Positions 1 to 8,965 of a stretch of DNA of 54,347 nt are shown in pieces (positions within the stretch are counted from its first letter, which is position 1; each line of letters starts with the position of its first letter). Both the position numbers and the translations under genes were made by a program. The stretch comes from Acidobacteriota bacterium (GTDB lineage: Bacteria; Acidobacteriota; Terriglobia; Bryobacterales; Bryobacteraceae). The notes beneath the pieces were generated by a model that had not been told where the DNA came from, ran no database searches, and saw only the letters and a list, made by a program, of their open reading frames with translations. Location: assembly GCA_017307505.1 (NCBI GenBank), contig JAFKEE010000062.1:1-54347 (forward strand), read 5' to 3'.

Positions 1-61
1 CTTGCATGTGTTAAGCGCGCCGCCAGCGTTGATTCTGAGCCGGGATCAAACTCTCGTGTAT
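1..61 (-). rRNA. rrs: 16S ribosomal RNA, 5' end only
   Basis: The reverse complement of the first ~54 bases reads GAGTTTGATC, then CCGGCTCAG, AATCAACGCTGG and ACACATGCAAG, the universal start of bacterial 16S rRNA. By analogy with E. coli, where that GAGTTTGATC begins at base 9, the mature 5' end lies near position 61. Only about 4% of the gene is present; the rest lies to the left of the window. The rRNA is transcribed leftwards, divergently from the sugar transferase gene. Confidence 0.95.
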
Positions 62-79
62 ATACAGTTGAGTTTTTCG

Positions 80-108
80 TTCCGGTTTGACTCAAGTCTG
101 AAACGGAA
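80..108 (-). other. rRNA leader hairpin just upstream of 16S
   Basis: The plus strand reads TTCCGGTTTGACT (80-92), CA, then AGTCTGAAACGGAA (95-108). TTCCG pairs with CGGAA, TTT with AAA and GACT with AGTC, leaving one bulged G and a TG bulge. The stem ends about 20 nt upstream of the inferred mature 16S 5' end. It may be part of the precursor processing structure; that role is inferred from position only. Confidence 0.5.
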
Positions 109-370
109 TTAACTTCGCGTTCAACCAGATTTTCAATGATCTGAGCAGCTCCAACCGATCCACCGAAGTGAAAGAGTCAGTAACTACTGGCCTCGAACTC
201 GTTTTGGCGCGCACTTAACTACCCCCTGGATCTCTTTACTGCACGATCCAGGTCTCGCAAGTTTCAGCCAAGAACTTTTGGAAACTTGAAGAACTGCTTC
301 GGACCAACCGACAAGCTCAGCGTGCCACTTTCGCGTCTCGCTTTTTGCTTTTCGTCGGCGCCCATCAGCC

Positions 371-399
371 AGACTATCAAGCTTTTAAGAACTTCGCAA
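371..399 (-). promoter_or_regulatory. Candidate rRNA promoter
   Basis: On the minus strand TTGCGA (394-399) is followed after exactly 17 nt by TAGTCT (371-376). The -35 is a fair match to the housekeeping consensus, the -10 a poor one. The site would give a leader of about 300 nt before 16S, a normal length. This is the best sigma70-like pair I found in the leader region, but it is a weak call. Confidence 0.3.
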
Positions 400-598
400 G
401 CTCTTTTTTTGCCCGTTTCGTCTGCCCGACGTCGTCCGTCGCGGCCACAGGTTCAGAGTAACATCCCCCATACCCCTCCGCAACGGGATTCATAGTTAAT
501 GTCCTTTAATGTGGCGGGGCGAGGTGCGCAACTTGCTGTTAGCTCGCTACTTATGCGAGGCTGCCGGTTCCACCCCATGCTATTCTGATGGGCGAAAA

Positions 599-2002
599 GT
601 GTTCAGCCGTCAGCATCGGAAAACCCGACCGCTCTTCATTCTTGCCGATATCTTATTGATTTGGCTTGCCTTTGAGGCGGCGTACGAGACGCGGAGCCGG
701 CTCCCGCTGGAGCGGGCGTTCTACTTAGAAGATTCGGTCAAGACGCTACTTATTTTCTACTCCCAACTGCTATGGATCTTGAGCGGCCTGTGGTTTGGGG
801 TTTATGACACGATTCTGCGGGAGCGGCGGCGGCGGATGCTGTGGAATGTCCTGCAGCAGGCCGTGGTAGGAACAGCCGGACTGGTGTTCTTCCAGTATGC
901 GCAACGCATCGACCTGAGCCGTCCGTTCATTGGCCTTCACCTTCTCTACGGACTTTTGTTCCTGGCGGCTCTACGCCTGGCGGCGCGGGCCTCGGCTCCG
1001 GTCTTTTTTGGTGCGGATTCGTCGCTGCGACACCTATATGTTGTCGGGACAGGCCCGATGGCCCTGCGGGTGGGGCGTCTGATCGAGCAGAGTGAACCCT
1101 ATGGGTTGAGACTGCTGGGCTTCCTGGGCGAGGGCAGCGGAGCTGTCACACTGTCCCGAACCTACTCGGTTGCGCCGCTGGGGAAGCTGCCGGAGCTGCT
1201 GCGGACCCGGGTAGTGGATGAACTGGTTTTCGCCGTCAGCGCGGACAAGCTGCCCCAGATGGAAGAGACCTTCCTGCTGTGTGAAGAAGAAGGGGTGAGG
1301 ACCCGCGTCCACGTTGGTTACTTCCCGCACATCCACAGCAGGGTGGGGTTGGAGCGGCTGGAAGGCGAACCGATGCTGACGTTCGCCGGCGCGCCGCATG
1401 ATGAGGTCCGGCTGGTGGTCAAGAGAGCGACCGACCTGACCGTGGCGATGGCAGGGCTGATTGTCCTTTCGCCGCTGCTGGCGCTAGTGGCGCTGCTGGT
1501 GCGCATCACATCGCCCGGGCCGGTGCTGTTCCGCCAGGTGCGTTGCGGACTGAACGGGCGCCGGTTCACGCTTTTTAAGTTCCGGACCATGGTCGCGGAC
1601 GCGGAGCAGCAGAAGGCCGCGCTCGAGCACCTGAACGTCAAGAAGACGAACTTCAAGATCCCCAACGATCCGCGGCTGACTCCGCTGGGCAAGTGGCTGA
1701 GGAAGTTCTCGATTGATGAACTACCGCAGCTGTGGAATGTTCTGCGCGGGGAGATGGCGATTGTGGGGCCGAGGCCGGCAGTACCGGAGGAAGTGGACCG
1801 GTATGAACGCTGGCAGCGACGCAGGCTGAGAATGCGGCCCGGGCTCACGTGCCTGTGGGCATTAAATGGACGCGACCAACTGGATTTTGACGAGGTGATG
1901 AGGCAGGACCTCGCCTATATTGACCAGTGGTCGCTGAGCCTGGACTGGAGCATTATCCTCCAGACGATTCCCGCAGTGGTGCTGGGTAAGGGCGCAAATT
2001 AG
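599..2002 (+). CDS. Polyprenyl-phosphate sugar-1-phosphate transferase (exopolysaccharide initiation)
   Basis: Membrane enzyme that would transfer a sugar-1-phosphate from a nucleotide sugar to undecaprenyl phosphate, the first step of exopolysaccharide or glycan assembly. The N-terminal third has several hydrophobic segments, followed by a Rossmann-like region (LYVVGTGPMALRVG). The C-terminal ~200 residues are the bacterial sugar transferase domain: a membrane helix, then FRQVRCGLNGRRF, FKFRTM, SIDELPQLWNVLRGEM and VGPRP. About 467 aa, a usual length for the family. I chose GTG at 599 because the protein then begins VFSRQHRKTRPLF just before the first membrane segment. An in-frame ATG at 509 would add 30 residues that do not look like family sequence. 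No other polysaccharide genes lie beside it, so its glycan is unknown. Confidence 0.88.
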   Translation: MFSRQHRKTRPLFILADILLIWLAFEAAYETRSRLPLERAFYLEDSVKTLLIFYSQLLWILSGLWFGVYDTILRERRRRMLWNVLQQAVVGTAGLVFFQYAQRIDLSRPFIGLHLLYGLLFLAALRLAARASAPVFFGADSSLRHLYVVGTGPMALRVGRLIEQSEPYGLRLLGFLGEGSGAVTLSRTYSVAPLGKLPELLRTRVVDELVFAVSADKLPQMEETFLLCEEEGVRTRVHVGYFPHIHSRVGLERLEGEPMLTFAGAPHDEVRLVVKRATDLTVAMAGLIVLSPLLALVALLVRITSPGPVLFRQVRCGLNGRRFTLFKFRTMVADAEQQKAALEHLNVKKTNFKIPNDPRLTPLGKWLRKFSIDELPQLWNVLRGEMAIVGPRPAVPEEVDRYERWQRRRLRMRPGLTCLWALNGRDQLDFDEVMRQDLAYIDQWSLSLDWSIILQTIPAVVLGKGAN

Positions 2003-2095
2003 CGCCTCGCAGGCGATGGTCCCTATCCGCGCTGCCAAAGAGGTACATTGGACGATACCTGAGGCAGACATTGTTCCCATTTCTGTGAGTTTTCG

Positions 2096-5023
2096 ATGCA
2101 GTCCAAACTCCATGGCGCGCATGGCAGCATCCGACTATCCCTGATACTCGGGGGTCTAATCCTCGGGATCGGCGCAATGGGTTACTACTATTACGCCGAC
2201 AGCCGGGCAAAGATTCGCAAGGAAGTAGCTGGAGACCTGGCATCCATTGCCAAGGAGAAGGCGAACCTTATTTCGGTCTGGAGGGACGAGCGCATTGCGG
2301 ACGCCTCGGCCGCGGCAGCCGCAGCGGCGATGATGCCCTCGGTGAAGAACCTGCTGGTGGGGCATGCCTCTCCGGCGGAGCGTGCGGTCCTTCTCGCGTG
2401 GCTGGAAGCGCTACGCAGCAATTACGGCTATGCCCATCTCTCCCTGGCCGATCTGGAGGGACGGCCGCTGATCGAAGTGGGCCGGGCGGAGGCAACGAGA
2501 ACACAGCTGGCGGCGGCGGCGAATGAAGCGGCTGCATCGAAAACACCGGTCTTCCGGGACTTTGATGCGTATGGGAACGAACAGTCGCCGCATGTGGGCG
2601 TGAGCGCCGCGCTGGCTCCATCGCCCGGGGCAGCGGCGCGCGGGGTTCTGCTGATGGAGATGGATCCGGAGACGCACCTGATCCCTCTGATCCAATCCTG
2701 GCCCACCTCCAGCCCAACAGCGGAGGCTGTCCTGTTGCGGCGGGAAGGCAGCGAGGTGGTGCTGCTGACGCAAATGCGACAGCAACCGGTGAGCAAGATG
2801 ACCCGGGCACCGGTGGAGCGCTTCACGGGCAAGAATGTGCGGCCAGTGGCCGGCGTGCCCGGAACGGGCGAGATTTTCGACTACATGGGCGTACCGGTTG
2901 TTGTGGCCTGGCGCATGGTGCGAGGCACGAACTGGGTGGTCGCCAGCAAGGTGGATGCGGCGGAGGTATTTGCTCCGCTGAATAGCCAGGCGCGGCTGCT
3001 GGGCTTAATTCTGGCCGCGCTGGTGCTGGCCGGAGCGACGACGGGCATTGTGATCTGGCGGAATCAGCAGGCGCTGCACTATGAACAGCAACTGGAGTCA
3101 GCCAGGGCGCTGCGGTCGGCCACGGACATGCTGCATGCGATCGTCGATTCTGCTCCGACGGCGATTATGACGCTGAATCCGGAGCGAGTGGTCACGAGTT
3201 GGAACCGGGCGGCGGAGCGGGTGTTCGGGTGGAGTGCGGAGGAGGTGGTGGGCCGGCAACTGCCTATTGTGCCAGCCGCCCACGACAGCCTTTTCAAGAT
3301 GCAGTTCCAGCAGGTGCTGGGCGGAGAGACGGTAGAGCGCAGAGAGGTGTACCGCAAGCGGAAGGACGGAGTCGAGATACCGCTGGAACTGACCGCGGCG
3401 CCGCTGCGGAGCGCGGATGGGAGCACGCCCGGAGCGGTGGCATTGATGCTGGACCTGAGCGCGCAGAAGCTGGCTGAGGGATCGCTACAAGAGATCAAAG
3501 ACCGCTGGCAGTTCGCGCTGGAAGGCGCGGAAGAGGGCGTCTGGGACTGGAACGTCGAGAGCGGCAAGGTGTACTACTCGAGGCGCTGGAAAGAGATTCT
3601 CGGCTATCAGGAGCACGAGATCTCGGATTCCGTGGAGGAGTGGACCGGCCGGATTCACCCGGATGATGCGGCGGCGAATATGGAGGCGGTGGAGCGCCAT
3701 TTCCGGAGAGAGACGCCGGCCTACCAGTTCGAGTACAGGGCGCGCCGGAAGGACGGCAAGTATGCCTGGCTGGCGGGCCGGGGCAAGGTGATCGTGTGGA
3801 GTGATGACGGCCGGCCCCTGCGATTCGTGGGCACCAAAGTGGACATGACCCATCGCAAGGAGCTGGAGGAACGGCTGCGGCAGGCGCAGAAGATGGAAAG
3901 CGTGGGCCGGCTGGCCGGAGGCGTGGCGCACGATTTCAACAATCACCTGACGGTGATCGAAGGGTACTCCGAGATGCTGCTGTCGCAGTTGCCGGAGGGA
4001 AGCCCGTATCTGGCCTATGTCACCGAGATCCGGAATGCCGGGCAACGGGCGGGTCTGTTGACAAGGCAACTGCTGACGTTCAGCCGCCAGCAACTGCCGG
4101 ACACGCGTCCGCTGAACCTGAACGATGTCATCCGCGACCTGGAGAAGATGCTGCGGCGTCTGATTCGATCGGATATCGAATTCACCACGGTGCTGGCTCC
4201 GGAGCTGCAGACGGTGAGGGCTGACGCGACACAGATTCAGCAGATGCTGATGAACCTGGTGGTGAATGCGCGGGACGCCATGCAGGATGGCGGGAAGCTG
4301 ATCATCGAATCGAGCAATGTGGTTCTGACAGAAGCTTACAGTTCCGGCCAGCAGCCCGTGCGGCCGGGGGAGTATGTTCTGTTGACGGTCAGCGACACAG
4401 GCTGCGGGATGGACGAAGAGACGATGCGCCAGATCTTCGAGCCGTTCTTCACGACGAAGCCCAGTGGCGAGGGTACGGGCCTGGGTCTGTGCACGGTGTT
4501 CAGCATCGTGCAGCAACTGGGCGGCTGGATCTGGCCCTACAGTGAGCCGGGCAAAGGCAGCACCTTCAAAGTCTACCTGCCAGTAGACGGACGGCCGGGC
4601 GAGAAGGACGAGCGGCCGGCGAAGCCGGCGCAGGTGGCGGGGACGGAGACGATCCTGATTGCCGAGGATCATGACCAGGTACGCGGGTTCAGCGAGTCGG
4701 TGCTGCGGGCTCTGGGCTATGAGGTGTTGACGGCGCGGGATGGGGAAGAGGCGTTGAAGGTTGCGTTGGAGCACACGGGTCCGCTGCACCTGTTGCTGAC
4801 GGACGTAGCGATGCCGAGGATGAACGGCCGGGACCTGGCGCGGAACCTGTCGGAGAGGAAACCCGGGTTGAAAGTACTGTTTATTTCCGGCTACACAGCC
4901 AACGTGATGGCGCAGCAGGACATGGTGGAAGCGGGGCTGGAGTTCCTGCCAAAGCCGTTCACGCCGGACCAGTTAGGCGACAAGGTCCGGTCGATTCTGG
5001 GTCCGCCGTCGAATGGGGCCTAG
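2096..5023 (+). CDS. Hybrid sensor histidine kinase/response regulator with two PAS domains
   Basis: Membrane-bound sensor kinase of 975 aa. Visible layout: TM helix 11-33; a ~270-residue periplasmic region with Ala-rich helices; TM helix ~301-321; PAS at ~345-455; PAS/PAC at ~470-585 ([15 protein letters not shown]); HisKA with phospho-acceptor H612 in [19 protein letters not shown]; HATPase ~700-830 with N-box VNARDAM, DTGCGM and GEGTGLGL; C-terminal receiver ~850-970 with acidic pair ED, acceptor D902 in [13 protein letters not shown] and conserved K in PKPF. The H-box (HDFNN) is typical of hybrid kinases that pass phosphate to their own receiver or to a separate regulator. No output-domain partner is adjacent, so signal and target are unknown. 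The gene starts about 90 nt after the sugar transferase. Confidence 0.9.
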   Translation: MQSKLHGAHGSIRLSLILGGLILGIGAMGYYYYADSRAKIRKEVAGDLASIAKEKANLISVWRDERIADASAAAAAAAMMPSVKNLLVGHASPAERAVLLAWLEALRSNYGYAHLSLADLEGRPLIEVGRAEATRTQLAAAANEAAASKTPVFRDFDAYGNEQSPHVGVSAALAPSPGAAARGVLLMEMDPETHLIPLIQSWPTSSPTAEAVLLRREGSEVVLLTQMRQQPVSKMTRAPVERFTGKNVRPVAGVPGTGEIFDYMGVPVVVAWRMVRGTNWVVASKVDAAEVFAPLNSQARLLGLILAALVLAGATTGIVIWRNQQALHYEQQLESARALRSATDMLHAIVDSAPTAIMTLNPERVVTSWNRAAERVFGWSAEEVVGRQLPIVPAAHDSLFKMQFQQVLGGETVERREVYRKRKDGVEIPLELTAAPLRSADGSTPGAVALMLDLSAQKLAEGSLQEIKDRWQFALEGAEEGVWDWNVESGKVYYSRRWKEILGYQEHEISDSVEEWTGRIHPDDAAANMEAVERHFRRETPAYQFEYRARRKDGKYAWLAGRGKVIVWSDDGRPLRFVGTKVDMTHRKELEERLRQAQKMESVGRLAGGVAHDFNNHLTVIEGYSEMLLSQLPEGSPYLAYVTEIRNAGQRAGLLTRQLLTFSRQQLPDTRPLNLNDVIRDLEKMLRRLIRSDIEFTTVLAPELQTVRADATQIQQMLMNLVVNARDAMQDGGKLIIESSNVVLTEAYSSGQQPVRPGEYVLLTVSDTGCGMDEETMRQIFEPFFTTKPSGEGTGLGLCTVFSIVQQLGGWIWPYSEPGKGSTFKVYLPVDGRPGEKDERPAKPAQVAGTETILIAEDHDQVRGFSESVLRALGYEVLTARDGEEALKVALEHTGPLHLLLTDVAMPRMNGRDLARNLSERKPGLKVLFISGYTANVMAQQDMVEAGLEFLPKPFTPDQLGDKVRSILGPPSNGA

Positions 5024-5148
5024 GCCCGCGGGGGCTCTCCCCGCGGCGCGCCAGCGAGTGACACAATAGGGTCGGCGGCCGCGCTGCGTGCTCCACCAAC
5101 CAGGAAGGGCATTGGCCAGGCCGAGGCAGAAGGAGCTTCAAGAGAGCT

Positions 5149-5766
5149 ATGCAACTGATTCCTACTGAAGATGAAGTCGTCGCCGTGCTGCGAGAGACAG
5201 GCGCCCTGCGTTCGGGCCATTTCCAGTATCCCAATGGACTGCATTCCGACCGGTATCTGCAGGTAGCGCTGGCGATGCGCCATTACGAAGTGGCGAAGAT
5301 GCTGAGCGTGGCATTGAGCCGCAAGCTGAGAGCCCATACCGACATTCGCGCGATAATCGGCGAACTGTCCGTGGTGGCGCCGGCGACCGCCGGGTTGCCA
5401 GTTGCTTTCGGCGTCTGCGAGGCGATGCGGGCCAAGCAGGTGTACTGGGCAGAACGCGGAGAAGACGGCGGGCCGATGCGGTTCCGGCCCTTCCTGGAAC
5501 CGGCGGCGGGCGACAAAGTGCTGCTGGTGGATGACGTATTGCGTAGCGGCCGGAAGCTGACGGAACTGAAGGCTCTCATCGAATCGAAGGGCGCCACGGT
5601 GGTGGGGCTGGCTGTAATCATTTACCAGCCGAATCCGGAGACACCGAGTTTTGGCGACCTGCCGTTCTACTATCTGGCGAAGCTGGACGCGATGTACTAC
5701 TGGGATTCGGCGGAAGCCGCGGAAAAGAGTACGATCACTGGCGCGGTGGAGACCGTCTGGACCTAA
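5149..5766 (+). CDS. pyrE: Orotate phosphoribosyltransferase
   Basis: Would convert orotate and PRPP into orotidine 5'-monophosphate, the fifth step of pyrimidine synthesis, in the cytoplasm. Residues GHFQYPNGLHSDRYLQV near the N-terminus match the GHF...G.HSDRY.Q element of bacterial OPRTs. The PRPP-binding loop is VLLVDDVLRSGRKL in the second half. 205 aa, normal for the family. The ATG at 5149 follows a purine-rich AAGAGAG. It stands apart from other pyr genes. A different PRPP-dependent purine or pyrimidine transferase cannot be excluded by sequence reading alone. Confidence 0.82.
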   Translation: MQLIPTEDEVVAVLRETGALRSGHFQYPNGLHSDRYLQVALAMRHYEVAKMLSVALSRKLRAHTDIRAIIGELSVVAPATAGLPVAFGVCEAMRAKQVYWAERGEDGGPMRFRPFLEPAAGDKVLLVDDVLRSGRKLTELKALIESKGATVVGLAVIIYQPNPETPSFGDLPFYYLAKLDAMYYWDSAEAAEKSTITGAVETVWT

Positions 5767-5776
5767 GCCCAGACGG
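5753..5776. terminator. Hairpin between convergent pyrE and receptor gene
   Basis: CCGTCTGG (5753-5760) and CCAGACGG (5769-5776) are perfect inverted repeats with an 8-nt loop that contains the pyrE stop codon. The next gene ends at 5785 on the opposite strand, so one stem could end both transcripts. There is no strong T-tract on either side, so the call is moderate. Confidence 0.4.
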
Positions 5777-5784
5777 GTCCAACT

Positions 5785-8700
5785 TTAGAAGCTCAACTTG
5801 AGGCCCAACTGGAATTGCCTCGGATCGTAGGCCGAGGTGAACGCCAGAGGTGTGGTCGGCGAAGCGCCCCGGATGCCGGCGATGGGCCGGTGGACGGCGC
5901 TGAGCGGCACGGCACCCACGGTATTGTTTACGGTCTTGAAGTTGGTGTGATTGGCCAGGTTGAAGCCTTCGGCCAGGAACTCGAGCGCCGTGTGTTCCGA
6001 CGTGCCAAAGCGGAAGCGGCGGGACAGGCGCAGATCCACGGAGACGTAAGAAGGACCGAGGCCGATGTCGCGACCGGCGGGGAAGGGCCGGTCGTTCGTG
6101 CTGTAGTTGTCGCCATTCAGATCCACGCCGGCGAGCAGATTGAACGGCCGGCCGGAGTTGGCCTGGAAGATGGGGGCGAGGCTCCAGCCGCCGAGGATGT
6201 AGTTGTGCGCGGGCGACTCGTAGACGGCGTTGATGACGACGCGGTGGGAATGGTGGAAGGGCGACAGGGCGCGTTCACAACGCTTGCAGAGCTGGTCCAT
6301 GGGCGAGAAGTCGGAGTTGAAGTCAGTGAAGTCGTCGATGGCCTTGGACCAGGTGTAGTGGGCGCTGACTGTCAGGTTGTTGACCATGCGGCGCTGCACC
6401 TGGAGGATGCCGGCATGGTAGTTGGAGTTGCCGTCGTAGGTGAAGATGTTCTTCTGCAGGAGAGTGGGATCGATGCGGCCGTAGACGGGCGTGCCGTTGG
6501 GATTGGTCGCCCCAGTGTAGAACAGGTTGCGGCCGGAGGTGCGGGCAATTTTGATGGCGTGGTTGAAGAGGTAGCCCGCGGAGACGGCCCAGTCTCCAAA
6601 GGCATGTTCCAGTTCGAAGCTGCCCTGCTGGGAGTAGCCCTGGCGGAGGCGGTCGCTGCCGAATTCAACGCGGAGCGGGAGGCCGGGCCCAACACGAACC
6701 CCTAGAGGCAGGAGGTCAGCCGGTGTGATGGTGCGGGTGCCGAGGATCCCCTGTTTCAACATGCTCTGGTAGATGTCGGCTGACGTGGTGGGGCGGCCGG
6801 TCTGCGGGTTGATGATCTGTGGGATTCCGGTGATGGGCACGAAGACCTGGTTGATGGAGCGGCCGGAAAGAGCGTCGGCGACGTTGGCGACCTGGAGGTT
6901 GGTGGGCGTGTAGTAGATGCCATAGCCGCCACGGACAACGAAGCCGCGGCTGCCGGCGGGATTCCAGGCAAAGCCGAAGCGCGGAGCGAAGTTATTTTTA
7001 TCCGTGCCAAGGACCTTTTCGTTCACTTCGATGTCGTAACGGATGCCGGCGCTGAGGGTGAGGTCGGGGCGGACTCGCCAGCGGTCCTGCAGAAAGAGGC
7101 CGTAGCGCTTGGACCAGCCGATCCAGTTGGGGTCGCCGAAGCCCTGCTGGTAGTAAGTGGGCAGACCGAGAGAGAGGGATTGGAGGGCGCTGACCGGCTG
7201 ATTCAGGACGGGCAGCAGAGCGCTCTGGCCCGCGGCCTGAAGGAACTGTGAGATCTGCTGCACGACGGCGGTGCTGCCGGCGGCACCCGCGATGACGTTG
7301 GAGAGAGGAATGGCTTCGCCGAAGCTGAAGCGGCCGCTGAAGAACGTCTCGGTATCGGCGGTATCGCGGACGGGGTTGAGGTCGACTCCGAATTTGATGT
7401 CGTGGGCGTTGGAGTGGCGGTTCCAGTTCTGGATGATCTGGTAGTGGCGCTCGTAAGTGCGGGACGGGAGGAAGATTTCGCGGCCGAAGTAGCCGAAGCC
7501 TGTGACGTTCTGCTCGGGTCCGGCACCGTCGGTGGGCGTCACGAAGACGGTGCTGAAATTGAACATCGCTCGTGTTTCCACCACCCAGTTGCTGTTGAGG
7601 ACGAAGATGTCGCTGAGCATGGTGGTGCCGTCCCAGAGCTGGAAGTTGCGTCCGCGGTTGTAGGCGACGAGAGCTCCGAACTGGTCGTTCTGATTGCGCA
7701 GTGTGGAGAGGTTGCCGCGGCCATAGATGCTGTGACGATCGGAGAAGCGGTGATCGAGGCGGACGGAGAAGGCGTTGTCGCCCTCGCTGAAGGGGAAGGT
7801 GCCGCTGTTGGACTGGAAGAGTCTGGTGACGTAAGGATTCGCGCCGGGCGTGAGGGCGGTGGTGAGTGCGCGGCTGAGTCCGATGAGGGTGGGGCTGCCG
7901 GAAGCATTGAGCGCGGCGAGGAGGCTCTGCTGGGGTGCGGTGGGCGCGTTGAAGGCGGAACGGTCCTGCAGGATGGGGACGAAGGCGGTCTCCTGGCGGG
8001 AGAGGCGCTCGTAGGCGGCAAAGAAGAAGGTGCGGTCTTTGCGGATGGCTCCGCCGAGGGTGCCGCCGGCCTGGACGCGGGTGAAGCCGGACTTCTCAGG
8101 ATCGAAGAAATTGCGAGCCTGGATGCCGCGATTGCGGAGGAAGCCGAAGGCATTGCCGTGGAGTTCATTGCTCCCGCCGCGGGTGACGATGTTGACGGTG
8201 CCGCCGGCGGCCCAGCCGAACTCGGCGGAGGCGGAGTTGCGGTTGATCTGGAACTCCTGGACCGCTTCCTGGCTGATGGAGGGGCGAACGCCGCCGGAGT
8301 TGATGTAGTTCTCAACGCCGTCGATGAAGAAGCCGTTGCCACGGCCGTTGCCGCCGCCGAAGCTGATGCCGGATTGGGGGGTCTGGGCGACGCGGTAGTC
8401 CGTGCCATCGACCATGGCGGAGGTGTCGGCGGTGGCAGGGGCAAGGAGGGCGAAGTCGAGGTAGTTGCGGCGGTTGATGGGGAGGCCCTGGATGCGGCCG
8501 AGTTCGATGGTATTGGCCTGTTGGACGCGCTCGCCCTCGACTACGGGCACTTCCGCCTGGACGCTGATCTCCTGCTGGACGCCGCCCACCACCATCTGAA
8601 TGAGGAGGGAGACGGTGTCGCCGACGCGGACATCGACGCCTTCGAGTGTCTTGGTCGTGAAGCCGCCGGCTTCCACCTTGAGGCGATACTGACCGGGCGG

Positions 8701-8910
8701 GACCAGGGCGAAGTAGTAAGCCCCGTCGGTGTTGGACTCAGCGGTTCTCGAAATGCCCCTGGCCGCATCGCTGATGGTAAGCTTGGCATTCGAAATGGCT
8801 CCGCCGGACTGGTCGAGGACGGATCCTTTCACGCTTCCGGCGTTACTCTGCGCCTGGGGATAGACAACCAAAGGCAACAGGGCTAAGGTCAACAGGGCAC
8901 GGTACAGCAT
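5785..8910 (-). CDS. Oar-like TonB-dependent receptor A
   Basis: Outer-membrane beta-barrel with an N-terminal carboxypeptidase-regulatory-like domain; such proteins in Acidobacteriota are thought to import oligosaccharides, peptides or metal complexes using TonB energy. About 1041 aa. Signal peptide (MLYRALLTLALLPLVV...), then the regulatory-like fold (GSVLDQSGGAISNAKL, DGAYYFALVPPGQYRL), plug domain (FFIDGVENYINSGG, SAEFGWAAGGTVNIVT) and barrel ending in LGLKLSF with a terminal Phe, the usual barrel-assembly signal. Start chosen at ATG 8910, which has GGAG nine bases upstream; a TTG at 8925 is possible. It is divergent from the ceramidase-like gene with only 55 bp between starts. Its plug differs from the three receptors at 13-24 kb. 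The substrate cannot be read from the sequence. Confidence 0.9.
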   Translation of the reverse strand: MLYRALLTLALLPLVVYPQAQSNAGSVKGSVLDQSGGAISNAKLTISDAARGISRTAESNTDGAYYFALVPPGQYRLKVEAGGFTTKTLEGVDVRVGDTVSLLIQMVVGGVQQEISVQAEVPVVEGERVQQANTIELGRIQGLPINRRNYLDFALLAPATADTSAMVDGTDYRVAQTPQSGISFGGGNGRGNGFFIDGVENYINSGGVRPSISQEAVQEFQINRNSASAEFGWAAGGTVNIVTRGGSNELHGNAFGFLRNRGIQARNFFDPEKSGFTRVQAGGTLGGAIRKDRTFFFAAYERLSRQETAFVPILQDRSAFNAPTAPQQSLLAALNASGSPTLIGLSRALTTALTPGANPYVTRLFQSNSGTFPFSEGDNAFSVRLDHRFSDRHSIYGRGNLSTLRNQNDQFGALVAYNRGRNFQLWDGTTMLSDIFVLNSNWVVETRAMFNFSTVFVTPTDGAGPEQNVTGFGYFGREIFLPSRTYERHYQIIQNWNRHSNAHDIKFGVDLNPVRDTADTETFFSGRFSFGEAIPLSNVIAGAAGSTAVVQQISQFLQAAGQSALLPVLNQPVSALQSLSLGLPTYYQQGFGDPNWIGWSKRYGLFLQDRWRVRPDLTLSAGIRYDIEVNEKVLGTDKNNFAPRFGFAWNPAGSRGFVVRGGYGIYYTPTNLQVANVADALSGRSINQVFVPITGIPQIINPQTGRPTTSADIYQSMLKQGILGTRTITPADLLPLGVRVGPGLPLRVEFGSDRLRQGYSQQGSFELEHAFGDWAVSAGYLFNHAIKIARTSGRNLFYTGATNPNGTPVYGRIDPTLLQKNIFTYDGNSNYHAGILQVQRRMVNNLTVSAHYTWSKAIDDFTDFNSDFSPMDQLCKRCERALSPFHHSHRVVINAVYESPAHNYILGGWSLAPIFQANSGRPFNLLAGVDLNGDNYSTNDRPFPAGRDIGLGPSYVSVDLRLSRRFRFGTSEHTALEFLAEGFNLANHTNFKTVNNTVGAVPLSAVHRPIAGIRGASPTTPLAFTSAYDPRQFQLGLKLSF

Positions 8911-8965
8911 TATGAGCGACTCCAAACGTCCTACACAACCGTGAACAGAGGGATTCTAACATTAC

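Larger units (their letters stand above)
62..598 (-). other. rRNA operon leader and upstream region, no gene
   Basis: This stretch between the 16S 5' end and the sugar transferase start carries no convincing protein gene. The open frames here have no ribosome binding site and no recognisable product. It is expected to hold the rRNA promoter(s), leader and antitermination signals on the minus strand. A loosely boxA-like segment reads TGATCATTGAAAATC on the minus strand near 134-148, but the match is weak. A leader hairpin and a candidate promoter are listed separately. Confidence 0.6.

Noticed and set aside
286-495. Short open frame in the rRNA leader, 69 codons
   Set aside because: No ribosome binding site, no family resemblance, and it lies in the expected promoter/leader region of the rRNA genes.
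3485-4789. 434-codon minus-strand frame antisense to the hybrid kinase
   Set aside because: Arg/His/Leu/Gln-rich shadow of kinase coding sequence.
5815-8886. Two long plus-strand open frames (296 and 494 codons) antisense to receptor A
   Set aside because: Same mirror effect; low-complexity Glu/Ala/Gly/Val composition and no start context.
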